Assembly (NCBI GenBank): GCA_030018855.1
Contig: JASEHG010000095.1
Span: 1 to 7,730 of the forward strand
From: Candidatus Brocadiaceae bacterium
GTDB taxonomy: Bacteria > Planctomycetota > Brocadiia > Brocadiales > Bathyanammoxibiaceae
Direction: 5' to 3'
DNA: 7,730 bases
The notes under the pieces were generated by a model. The model saw nothing but the letters and a program-made list of their open reading frames with translations, ran no database searches and was not told where the DNA came from. This document shows, one piece after another, positions 1-6,266 of this stretch (its first letter is position 1; each line of letters starts with the position of its first letter). The translations under genes were made by a program, and so were the position numbers.

Positions 1-71
1 TAAAAAGCTGGTAAAGAAGAATGTATGTATGATGGTAAAAGAAGACTAAATTCTGTATGACAGTGGAAGTT

Positions 72-995
72 TCAACTCATAATTTTTGTTGTAGCATGTC
101 CCCTGTAATCCCTCTTTTCGTACAGTAGAATTGGCAATGCTGAGTAATATAAATAACGATTTAATGCTCTCCATAAACCGAGGGTAATATCAGAACGGTC
201 AGGCAAATCATAGTTAAAAAGTTTAATATAAGTCCCAAAATAAAACGGCATCTCGAACAACCCCAAATCTAATTCGTCTGACTGAAATGAAAAGATTTCA
301 CTACTTCTTTCAGTACAAAATTCATACCAAGATTGTTTGTATTCACCGGTTGCCTTATGTAATCTAACTAAGGTAAAACCATAATAGTCAGGTTTACCGT
401 CTAGCAGTTTAGGGTGTTTTCTTGACAAAATAAGTTGATATTTCCTACTGCCACAGAACGGTAAAACCCCACTCCCTCCCATGTTGTATTTGCCTTGAAC
501 AAATTTTATCTTTATCTTATTTTCTTTTTGCAGTGAAACGAAGGTATTCTTAAAGTCCGAAGGATGTTGCCCCTCGCCAGTATCGTAGATAATTATATTA
601 GGGTTCCTTCTGCTACCCTCAGCAATTATCTGTATATTTCTTGCGATTTCCCGTCTTTTAGTAGAAGGAATCTCACTAAAGTCTCCTTGTGAAATGTCTA
701 AAAATCTTTCAACAGCTTCTTGTAACGTTGCAGGTGCTTTAGAATTTTCCGGGTTAATACCTCTTAATTTGCACTCTTTTGTTAGAATCGCATCTATAGA
801 ATTTATTGGTTTTTCTACTAAGGCAGGTATTGCGTTTGTCTGTTGATTGTGAATACTACCAAAGTTTGAGCGGATTCCTCCGTATGGTTGCCAATTCTCA
901 TCTTTTGAAAGTACAGGATGCCCATTTATGATTTCATCAACATCACCTTCCGAATTCGCTTCTACTAATTTCAGCAAAAGATCTTTAGCATTCAT
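72..995 (-). CDS. GHKL/HSP90-like ATPase-domain protein, probably C-terminally truncated
   Basis: The 307-residue product shows the ATP-binding motifs of the GHKL superfamily (gyrase, HSP90, histidine kinase, MutL). These are an N-box at residues 61-69 (E61, N65, D68, A69), a DTGEG motif at 138-142 (D138, G140, G142) and a glycine-rich lid at about 168-175 (GKYNMGGSG). No signal peptide or membrane segment is visible. Start: ATG with a GAGGG ribosome site six bases upstream, 16 bases after the vapC stop, so it is probably co-transcribed with vapBC. The protein stops at a TGA about 130 residues past the lid, roughly where a transducer domain would be starting. Known GHKL ATPases of this layout are usually longer, so I infer a truncated or decayed gene. 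Base composition is AT-richer than the housekeeping genes. The partner and substrate are unknown. The ATPase fold is fairly secure; the biological role is not. Confidence 0.7.
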   Translation of the reverse strand: MNAKDLLLKLVEANSEGDVDEIINGHPVLSKDENWQPYGGIRSNFGSIHNQQTNAIPALVEKPINSIDAILTKECKLRGINPENSKAPATLQEAVERFLDISQGDFSEIPSTKRREIARNIQIIAEGSRRNPNIIIYDTGEGQHPSDFKNTFVSLQKENKIKIKFVQGKYNMGGSGVLPFCGSRKYQLILSRKHPKLLDGKPDYYGFTLVRLHKATGEYKQSWYEFCTERSSEIFSFQSDELDLGLFEMPFYFGTYIKLFNYDLPDRSDITLGLWRALNRYLYYSALPILLYEKRDYRGHATTKIMS

Positions 996-1001
996 TTTAA
1001 T

Positions 1002-1006
1002 CCCTC
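1002..1006 (-). promoter_or_regulatory. ribosome binding site of the GHKL ORF
   Basis: GAGGG on the minus strand, six bases before the ATG at 995. It lies in the 16-base gap after the vapC stop and shows that the GHKL ORF has its own translation signal. Confidence 0.6.
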
Positions 1007-1011
1007 TGTAA

Positions 1012-1416
1012 TTAATGTCGGAGCCAGTTAATTTTTATCTCATGCTCTAACTGTTCAAACTCCTTATCACCAGTAATTAATTCTGCCCTTCTCAATTTTG
1101 CAAGGGCGGCGGCAAAGCAGTCGGCATAAGACATTTTATGCGTGGCCTTGAATAGGGCGGCTTGTCTTGTCAATTCTAAATCTACAAGAATGATATCAAT
1201 GGGAAGGGTATCTATAACGCCAGCTATTTCTTGGGCTTTGGAAGGACTGTACTCACGGTAGACTATGTAAAATACTTCTCCCCAATTTACTACTGAGAGA
1301 AAGAGGTTTTGCGTAGACCCAGTAGCCTTCTCAAAATGTTCTATCATGCTCTCGTAACCTGTTTCTCGGTTGAAGTAAGCGAGAAGACTGCAGGAGTCCA
1401 GGACGTACCTTTTCAA
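1012..1416 (-). CDS. vapC: VapC-family PIN-domain toxin (ribonuclease)
   Basis: The 134-residue protein has the size and layout of VapC toxins, which are Mg-dependent endoribonucleases that usually cut tRNA or rRNA. The four acidic PIN residues are all present: D7 in the opening strand (VLDSCSLLAYF), E47 (NWGEV), D99 (SYADCFAAA) and D117 (ITGDKEF). The nuclease site therefore looks intact. The start is TTG, overlapping the vapB stop by four bases (TTGA), as expected for translationally coupled toxin-antitoxin pairs. No strong ribosome site precedes it, which fits coupling. The antitoxin lies directly upstream and a GHKL ATPase ORF directly downstream on the same strand. Family assignment is strong; the RNA target cannot be read from the sequence. 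Confidence 0.9.
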   Translation of the reverse strand: MKRYVLDSCSLLAYFNRETGYESMIEHFEKATGSTQNLFLSVVNWGEVFYIVYREYSPSKAQEIAGVIDTLPIDIILVDLELTRQAALFKATHKMSYADCFAAALAKLRRAELITGDKEFEQLEHEIKINWLRH

Positions 1417-1643
1417 AGCTCTCTTTCCCTTTCTTTTTCTTTCCGCAAGGCTTCTAGTGGCCTGCCCTCCTTACCCAGGATACCTGCCAGCTTGTCAAAG
1501 TACTCACGCGTAATAGGTTTTAAAATAATTTCATCATTCCGTTCAACCAGACAGACCCTTGTACCTTTCTTAATCCCATAGCGGCGCCTGATTCTGGAAG
1601 GAATGACTATCTGACCTTTTATTGTAACTACCGTAGTCGTCAT
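1413..1643 (-). CDS. vapB: AbrB/MazE-type antitoxin paired with VapC
   Basis: A 76-residue protein with a swapped-hairpin AbrB DNA-binding domain at about residues 2-43 (TIKGQIVIPSRIRRRYGI, then a KKGTRV turn and two short strands). A highly charged, probably helical tail (residues about 50-76, rich in Lys, Glu and Arg) probably binds and blocks the VapC active site. In this family the antitoxin neutralises the toxin and represses its own operon. I chose the ATG at 1643 because a perfect AGGAGG lies six bases upstream; a TTG 24 bases further upstream has no such support. The stop overlaps the vapC start by four bases. Whether AbrB-type antitoxins are called VapB or MazE varies; the partner here is a PIN protein, so VapB fits. 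Confidence 0.88.
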   Translation of the reverse strand: MTTTVVTIKGQIVIPSRIRRRYGIKKGTRVCLVERNDEIILKPITREYFDKLAGILGKEGRPLEALRKEKEREREL

Positions 1644-1649
1644 GTATGC

Positions 1650-1655
1650 CCTCCT
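1650..1655 (-). promoter_or_regulatory. strong ribosome binding site fixing the vapB start
   Basis: Perfect AGGAGG on the minus strand with a six-base spacer to the ATG at 1643. It rules against the upstream TTG start. Confidence 0.8.
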
Positions 1656-1701
1656 ATCTTCTGGCAAGTCAATTCAAAATATGTATTACTTTACTAGAAG
1701 T

Positions 1702-1730
1702 ATACTACCGAAAGCAATATAGTAAGTCAA
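1702..1730 (-). promoter_or_regulatory. candidate sigma70-type promoter of the vapBC-GHKL operon
   Basis: On the minus strand, TTGACT (1725-1730, five of six consensus bases) is followed by a 17-base spacer and TAGTAT (1702-1707, four of six). An overlapping TATACT at 1699-1704 is closer to consensus, but its 20-base spacer is too long. Transcription would begin near 1695, giving a leader of about 50 bases. An 8-bp palindrome, AGTATACT (1699-1706), overlaps the -10 region and could be part of the operator for VapB autorepression. That operator is a guess. Confidence 0.5.
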
Positions 1731-1750
1731 GCACTTTTTCCTTAATCTTT

Positions 1751-1816
1751 GGCTTTGGGGGTAGTAAGTCCGCTCCGCCTCAGGCGGACTCGGGGCTTTG
1801 GCTCACTCAGAATGAC
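1751..1816. repeat. compound dispersed repeat with hairpin, just downstream of ybeY
   Basis: This begins nine bases past the ybeY stop. One end (1801-1816, read on the minus strand) is a GTCATTCTGAG-type segment that matches 7540-7555 at 15 of 16 bases. The middle is a GC-rich hairpin: arms AGTCCGC (1767-1773) and GCGGACT (1784-1790), or alternatively TCCGCCT/AGGCGGA around 1774-1788. An 8-bp direct repeat GGCTTTGG (1751-1758 and 1794-1801) flanks the hairpin. No T-run follows the stem on the minus strand, so it is not a standard intrinsic terminator, although it could stall or protect the 3' end of the ybeY transcript. Confidence 0.65.
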
Positions 1817-1824
1817 GCATATAT

Positions 1825-2301
1825 TTAAACACCCAGGCCCTTTATCTTGTGGCCGAACCTGGCAAGGATTTCCTTTTCCCTAAGGTGCATCTTCTTTGCG
1901 TCTTTTTCTCTCTTGTCATCATACCCCATAATGTGCAGGAGGCCGTGGAGGGTGTAGAGCATTATCTCCCCCTCTACGTCGCCGCTGTCAGGGGTGGTCT
2001 TGCCGCCTAGTTTTTCTACCATTTTTATGGCCATTGGAACGCATACCACTATCTCACCCACCACCTTACCGCTCCTGTCTTTATCAGGGAAGGCGAGTAC
2101 GTCGGTAGGCCCTTCCTTGTCCAGAAAGGTCTTGTGGAGTCTCGCCATCTCTTCCTCGTCCACGTAGGCGATGCTCAACTCTGCCCCTTTCCCTCCCAGG
2201 GCCTCCTCTACCAATGCACGTATCCTGGCCCTGTTTATGGGATAGAGTTGCTGGAGGTCGTCAGGATAAAAGGTGAAGGAGATGTCAGTCCTTCGCACCA
2301 T
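1825..2301 (-). CDS. ybeY: YbeY, rRNA-processing metallo-endoribonuclease
   Basis: YbeY is a cytoplasmic zinc-dependent endoribonuclease needed for 16S rRNA 3'-end maturation and ribosome quality control. The 158-residue product has the family motif PTDVLAFPD (residues about 65-73), GEIVV (82-86) and the metal site HGLLHIMGYDD (119-129). The ligand positions are H119, H123 and D129, where the usual third ligand is His. The arginine normally found in the loop before PTDVL is Leu here. Both changes also occur in some other YbeY groups as I recall them. The ATG at 2301 overlaps the phoH end by 17 bases. GAGG lies only three bases before this ATG but six before a GTG at 2298, which is therefore an alternative start; a TTG at 2313 is less likely. 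It is the last gene of the purA operon, and pairing with phoH is common. Confidence 0.92.
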   Translation of the reverse strand: MVRRTDISFTFYPDDLQQLYPINRARIRALVEEALGGKGAELSIAYVDEEEMARLHKTFLDKEGPTDVLAFPDKDRSGKVVGEIVVCVPMAIKMVEKLGGKTTPDSGDVEGEIMLYTLHGLLHIMGYDDKREKDAKKMHLREKEILARFGHKIKGLGV

Positions 2302-3223
2302 AGGCCTCAACAATTTCCTGGACGAGTCTGTGGCGGACGATGTCTTTTATCGTCAGGTAGATAAAGGCCACCCCCTTAACGCCCTTGAGTCTGGCCTGAA
2401 CGTCTATTAAACCAGATGGTTCGCCAGGGGGGAGGTCCACCTGGGTAATATCCCCCGTTACCACCACCCTCCCCTTCACGCCGAGGCGGGTAAGGAAGGT
2501 CTTCATCTGACGGATGGTGCAGTTCTGGGCCTCGTCCAGGATGACAAAGGCGTCGTTGAGGGTCCTCCCCCTCATATAGGCGAGGGGGAGTATCTCAATA
2601 ATGTCATTCTCAATGTACTTTCTTACCTGGTTGACTTCCATCATGTCCTCCAGGGCATCGTAGAGTGGTCTGAGGTAAGGGTTCACCTTGGCCTGGATGT
2701 CTCCGGGGAGGTAACCCAGCTTCTCTCCGGCCTCAATGGCGGGTCTGGCAAGGACTATCTTCCTGAGTTGGCCGGTCCTCAGGGCTGACAGGGCCACAGC
2801 CACTGCCAGATAGGTCTTCCCGGTGCCTGCCGGGCCGATACAAAAGATCAGGTCGTTGTCCAGGATAGCCTCAACGTATTTGGCCTGTCCCTCGGTCTTG
2901 GGCCTGACGCTAACCCCCTTAATGACCACTTCAGACCCTTTAGGTAGTCCGCCTGAGGCGGACAGCCCCTTTTCTGTGGCAGTGATGGTCTCTTCCACTT
3001 CTTTTGTGCCCAGGACCCCGTATTTATCCACGATATTTATGAGCCTCTGGAGTATCTCTTCGGCCCTGTTAACCTGGGCCTCCTCACCCTCCAGTTTTAT
3101 GAGGCCATTCCTGGCCGTAATATGGATGCCCAGGGCCTGGCGCAGGAGCCGCAGGTAACGGTCGTGACTGCCAAAGAGGGTGACCGCCTGTTCTGCGTCT
3201 CTTAGTTCAATGGTCTTTTGCAC
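2285..3223 (-). CDS. phoH: PhoH-like ATPase (YbeZ-type)
   Basis: A PhoH-family P-loop ATPase of 312 residues, close to the usual family length. The family is often encoded next to YbeY and is thought to act with it in RNA metabolism; its exact substrate is uncertain. In order: a KH-like RNA-binding region (about 15-70), a linker (about 75-105), then the ATPase core with Walker A GPAGTGKT (130-137), Walker B FVILDEAQN (226-234), TGD (256-258) and the C-terminal IVRHRLVQEIVEAY segment. The start is the second of two nearby GTG codons: AGGAG lies eight bases upstream of it but only two bases from the GTG at 3229. Residues 88-92 (SASGG) in the linker are encoded by a palindromic repeat that also occurs between genes. 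The gene follows cdsA after a 44-base gap and overlaps ybeY. Confidence 0.94.
   Translation of the reverse strand: MQKTIELRDAEQAVTLFGSHDRYLRLLRQALGIHITARNGLIKLEGEEAQVNRAEEILQRLINIVDKYGVLGTKEVEETITATEKGLSASGGLPKGSEVVIKGVSVRPKTEGQAKYVEAILDNDLIFCIGPAGTGKTYLAVAVALSALRTGQLRKIVLARPAIEAGEKLGYLPGDIQAKVNPYLRPLYDALEDMMEVNQVRKYIENDIIEILPLAYMRGRTLNDAFVILDEAQNCTIRQMKTFLTRLGVKGRVVVTGDITQVDLPPGEPSGLIDVQARLKGVKGVAFIYLTIKDIVRHRLVQEIVEAYGAKD
2947..2963. repeat. palindromic dispersed repeat inside phoH
   Basis: A 17-base inverted repeat with 8-bp arms GTCCGCCT (2947-2954) and AGGCGGAC (2956-2963) around one central base. Sixteen bases of it (2947-2962, read on the minus strand) match 1774-1789 exactly. It sits in frame in the linker between the KH-like and ATPase parts of PhoH. 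Confidence 0.75.
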
Positions 3224-3231
3224 TAGCACCT

Positions 3232-3236
3232 CTCCT
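3232..3236 (-). promoter_or_regulatory. ribosome binding site deciding the phoH start
   Basis: AGGAG on the minus strand, eight bases from the GTG at 3223 and two bases from the GTG at 3229. Normal spacing favours 3223. Confidence 0.55.
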
Positions 3237-3266
3237 TAAACCCCTGAACTTTTGAACCCTTAAACC
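3234..3266. repeat. short direct repeats in the cdsA-phoH gap
   Basis: CCTTAAACC occurs at 3234-3242 and 3258-3266, 24 bases apart, with two TGAAC copies between (3245-3249 and 3253-3257). On the minus strand the copy at 3234-3242 contributes the first bases of the AAGGAG ribosome site of phoH. The gap has no promoter or terminator that I can see. Confidence 0.45.
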
Positions 3267-3267
3267 T

Positions 3268-4110
3268 TTATTTTATTGGTACCAAGACTAAGAAATAATA
3301 GCCCAGGGGCAGGCAGACCAATATGCAATCTATTATATCAAGTACCCCACCAAAAGTGGGTACGAGGTCTCCCGAGTCTTTAACCCCGGCATCCCGCTTC
3401 ATCATGGATTCAAAGAGGTCCCCGGATATAGACCCCACCCCTATGAGGAGTGCGAAGGGGATGGCCCACTGCATGGGCAAAAAGCTCCACTGAGGCAAGA
3501 AACACTGTCCCATCCCAATAAGGACACACAGAAAGAGCCCAAAGAGCGCCCCCTCTATGGTCTTGTTGGGGCTAATGGCAGGGCAGAGTTTGCGTTTACC
3601 AAGGCTCCTTCCAAAGAAATACCCCCCTATATCCGTTATCTTTGCCATGAGGAGCACCCCAATCAGGACAGCCAGGCCATTCTTGCCAGGGAGGTGCCTC
3701 AAGGTCATGGCAAAGGATAAAGGGAGAAATACATAGATTACACCAAAGAGGGTGACGGCGACGTTGTTAATGGTACCGTCTATTCCTATAGTGAAGCCTT
3801 GCAGGAGGAAGAACCATAAGAGGATAAGGAGGGGCACTACAGGGTTAATGGAAAACGCCCCGTGGGACCTTATCTCCCACCAGATACACAGAAATAATGC
3901 GAGGCCGGCCGCCAGCCCCGATAATCTGAAAGGGGTTAGCCCCTTCTTCCCAGCCATGTTGTAGAACTCAAGGAGGGCCATTGCACCGACCAAGATACCC
4001 AGGAAGCCCAGGCCTAAGTCCGAGTCCAGGACGACGTCCAGGCTTATAATACCAAAAAAGGCGGCTAACATGGCCGCACCCCAGGCTATTCTGGTCTGGT
4101 CATAGGTCAC
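3268..4110 (-). CDS. cdsA: phosphatidate cytidylyltransferase (CDP-diacylglycerol synthase)
   Basis: An integral membrane enzyme that makes CDP-diacylglycerol from phosphatidic acid and CTP, the precursor of bacterial phospholipids. The 280-residue protein is hydrophobic, with roughly seven or eight membrane segments. It carries the family blocks KITDIGGYFFGR (157-168), SPNKTIEG (180-187) and the C-terminal signature beginning SMMKRDAGVKD (235-245) and ending PTFGGVLDIID (251-261). In that signature the usual HGG is FGG (F253), and the usual Arg of the DR pair is Ile (I259). The catalytic Asp and Lys positions look retained. The start is GTG, overlapping the uppS stop by four bases (GTGA), which implies translational coupling. 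The UppS-CdsA pairing is a classic envelope-lipid gene pair. Confidence 0.93.
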   Translation of the reverse strand: MTYDQTRIAWGAAMLAAFFGIISLDVVLDSDLGLGFLGILVGAMALLEFYNMAGKKGLTPFRLSGLAAGLALFLCIWWEIRSHGAFSINPVVPLLILLWFFLLQGFTIGIDGTINNVAVTLFGVIYVFLPLSFAMTLRHLPGKNGLAVLIGVLLMAKITDIGGYFFGRSLGKRKLCPAISPNKTIEGALFGLFLCVLIGMGQCFLPQWSFLPMQWAIPFALLIGVGSISGDLFESMMKRDAGVKDSGDLVPTFGGVLDIIDCILVCLPLGYYFLVLVPIK

Positions 4111-4823
4111 TGGAGGATCCCGCCATAACGCCTCTCTCTTCCTGCATAGTCCCTGAGGGCTTCTTCTAGCTGTTCCTTGCGGAAATCAGGCCAGTACACG
4201 GGGGTAATCCAGAGTTCAGTATAGGATATCTCCCACAGGAGGAAATTACTCACCCGCATGTCTCCCCCCGTCCTGATGAGGAGGTCAGGGTCTCTCATCC
4301 CTGCCGTATACATGTTCTCTGTAAGGGTTGCCTCGTTTATGTCCTCCGGACGTAACTTCCCCTCTTGCACCTTCTGGGCCAGTCTCCTGGCCGCATCTAC
4401 AATCTCGGTCCTCCCCCCATAATTAAGGGCAAGGCAGAGGACCATGCCAGTATTGTTCTTGCTTAGTTCAATCTCCGTGGCAATCTCTTTCTGGACGTCT
4501 TGGGGAAGGCCCTCTATCCTGCCAATGACGGTGAAACGTATGTTGTTATCCATAATGGTCTTTATTTCTCTGATGAGGTATCGCCTGAGGAGTCGCATGA
4601 GGATTGCCACCTCAAACCGTGGGCGGGACCAGTTCTCACTGGAGAAGGCGTAGAGGGTAAGTTGCTCTATGTGCCGCCTGGCGCACTCTTCGGTAATCTC
4701 CCGTACGGACTTCACCCCCTCTATATGACCCCTTACCCTGGCCAGGCCGCGCTTGCTTGCCCATCGGCCATTACCATCCATTATAATGGCAACATGTCTG
4801 GGAAGACCGTTCTGTTCACTCAT
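4107..4823 (-). CDS. uppS: isoprenyl transferase (undecaprenyl diphosphate synthase)
   Basis: A cis-prenyltransferase that condenses isopentenyl diphosphate units onto farnesyl diphosphate to form the lipid carrier for peptidoglycan and other wall polymers. At 238 residues it is normal length. Motifs: HVAIIMDGNGRWA (10-22, catalytic D16), GH at 32-33, YAFSSENWSRP (58-68), LNYGGRTEI (133-141), and RTGGDMRVSNFLLW (184-197) with R184, R190 and S192, followed by E203. The acidic residue after RTGG is Asp (D187) where Glu is more usual, a conservative change. The ATG overlaps the end of purA by eight bases and no ribosome site precedes it, so translation probably depends on coupling to purA. It overlaps cdsA downstream by four bases. 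Confidence 0.96.
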   Translation of the reverse strand: MSEQNGLPRHVAIIMDGNGRWASKRGLARVRGHIEGVKSVREITEECARRHIEQLTLYAFSSENWSRPRFEVAILMRLLRRYLIREIKTIMDNNIRFTVIGRIEGLPQDVQKEIATEIELSKNNTGMVLCLALNYGGRTEIVDAARRLAQKVQEGKLRPEDINEATLTENMYTAGMRDPDLLIRTGGDMRVSNFLLWEISYTELWITPVYWPDFRKEQLEEALRDYAGRERRYGGILQ

Positions 4824-6141
4824 TTATCGTTATGCGGCGGCGTTGCGGTTTCTTTTGGATTGCACTGCGGATTCGGATAAACTGTCTGCGGTCCGGACCA
4901 ACAGAGACCATGGTTACCTTTAGACCAAGCAGCTCTTCCAGACACCTGACGTAGTTTACGGCCTTCCTGGGTAACTTATGGATACTGGTACAACAAGAGG
5001 TATCCTGCCGCCAGCCTGGCCTCTCCTCGTAAACGGGTTCACACTTGGGCAAGAGGGCAAGGTCGGGAGGAAACCTTTCGTGCACCTTGCCATTGTATTT
5101 ATAGCCCACGCATATCTTCAACGTCTCCTGGTCATCAAGGACGTCCAGCTTTGTCAGAACGGTCTCATCCACGCCGTTTATCATGGCGGCATGTCTTACC
5201 GCCACTGCATCAAACCATCCACAGCGTCTGGGTCTCCCCGTAGTGGCGCCAAACTCTCCACCCCGCAACCTCAGGTGTTCTTCCAGGGCACCGCCTGCCT
5301 CGGTGGGGAAAGGGCCACTACCCACCCTGGTGGTGTATGCCTTCATTACCCCGTAAATCTTGTGAATCTGCTTGGGAGAGACACCTGCCCCTGGGGCCGC
5401 ACCACATGCCGTAGCGTTAGAAGAGGTAATGAAAGGATACGTCCCAAAGTCCACGTCCAGGAGGCTACCCTGTGCGCCTTCAAAGAGGACGTGTTTGGAG
5501 TTTTTTATCGCCTCGTTCACGTATTCTACCGTATCACACACGTACGGTTTCAGCCTCTTTGCATAGGCTACGTACTCCTCGTATATCTCCTCCCAGGATA
5601 GCGGTGCCGCATCGTACAGACCCTGCAGGAGACGGTTCTTCTCCTCCACATTCCTCCGTATCTGACGCTTGAGATGTTCCGGGTGATAAAGCTCTATCAC
5701 CCGTATACCAACCCTTGCCATCTTATCGGCATAACAAGGGCCTATCCCCCTTCCCGTAGTACCTATCTTGTCTTGCCCCTTGTCGGATTCAGAAAGGGTG
5801 TCTAAGAGTTTATGGTATGGGAAGACCAGATGGGCACTGTCGCTGACGAAGAGGTTGTCCTTTATTGAGACGTCCTTCTTCTTTAGCTCCTCCACCTCTT
5901 CCAGGAACAAAGCAGGGTCAAGGGCAACCCCATTGCCTATCACACATTTTTTCTCTGGGTGGAGGATTCCGGAAGGGATAAGGTGAAGGACGAATTTCTC
6001 GCCACTGACAACTACCGTGTGACCTGCGTTACCACCCCCCTGGTATCTGACGATTACGTCGTATTCGTCGGTGAGGATATCTATTACCTTCCCCTTGCCC
6101 TCGTCCCCCCACTGCAGGCCAACTACGCAGGCATTAGACAT
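4816..6141 (-). CDS. purA: adenylosuccinate synthetase
   Basis: This enzyme joins IMP and aspartate using GTP, the first committed step to AMP, in the cytoplasm. The 441-residue protein has the P-loop-like QWGDEGKGK (10-18) with catalytic D13 and H41 (GNAGH). It also has the GRGIGPCYADK block (130-140), EGAQGSLLDVDFGTYPF (221-237), RVGSGPFPTE (272-281), ATTGRPRR (299-306), KLDVLD (331-336) and the nucleotide-binding SVGPDR (413-418). It is slightly longer than the roughly 430-residue norm because of a basic tail (about 429-441). The ATG at 6141 has no Shine-Dalgarno sequence; instead a 12-base palindrome (6144-6155, arms AACGG/CCGTT) sits where one would be. It is the first gene of the five-gene operon, behind a consensus promoter. 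Confidence 0.97.
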   Translation of the reverse strand: MSNACVVGLQWGDEGKGKVIDILTDEYDVIVRYQGGGNAGHTVVVSGEKFVLHLIPSGILHPEKKCVIGNGVALDPALFLEEVEELKKKDVSIKDNLFVSDSAHLVFPYHKLLDTLSESDKGQDKIGTTGRGIGPCYADKMARVGIRVIELYHPEHLKRQIRRNVEEKNRLLQGLYDAAPLSWEEIYEEYVAYAKRLKPYVCDTVEYVNEAIKNSKHVLFEGAQGSLLDVDFGTYPFITSSNATACGAAPGAGVSPKQIHKIYGVMKAYTTRVGSGPFPTEAGGALEEHLRLRGGEFGATTGRPRRCGWFDAVAVRHAAMINGVDETVLTKLDVLDDQETLKICVGYKYNGKVHERFPPDLALLPKCEPVYEERPGWRQDTSCCTSIHKLPRKAVNYVRCLEELLGLKVTMVSVGPDRRQFIRIRSAIQKKPQRRRITINE

Positions 6142-6143
6142 AG

Positions 6144-6155
6144 AACGGTCCCGTT
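6144..6155 (-). promoter_or_regulatory. small palindrome in place of the purA ribosome site
   Basis: AACGG, two bases, then CCGTT, ending three bases from the purA ATG. No AGGAG-like sequence is present in this leader. It could form a weak hairpin at the start codon or be chance. Confidence 0.3.
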
Positions 6156-6206
6156 AGCATTTATCTATTGGTTTAATGCAAGTACCTTGAGAATGTTACA
6201 CTTAGA

Positions 6207-6235
6207 ATTATAGATTGGTACTAATTCATTGTCAA
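6207..6235 (-). promoter_or_regulatory. consensus sigma70-type promoter of the purA operon
   Basis: On the minus strand a perfect TTGACA (6230-6235), an exact 17-base spacer and a perfect TATAAT (6207-6212). Transcription should start near 6200, giving a leader of about 59 bases. No terminator-like or riboswitch-like fold is apparent in that leader. Confidence 0.85.
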
Positions 6236-6266
6236 TAATAAAGAATTTGGGCAATGTTACATTTTA

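Noticed and set aside
72..995. Assigning the GHKL ORF to MutL, MORC or a named phage-defence system
   Set aside because: Only the ATP-site motifs are clear. The C-terminal part that would decide the subfamily is missing, and I do not recognise a specific named system.
1646..1828. 60-codon plus-strand frame between vapB and ybeY
   Set aside because: It is made of the vapBC promoter region and the dispersed repeat and has no ribosome site.
4978..5601. 207-codon plus-strand frame opposite purA
   Set aside because: It has no recognisable domain and lies wholly within a well-conserved gene on the other strand.
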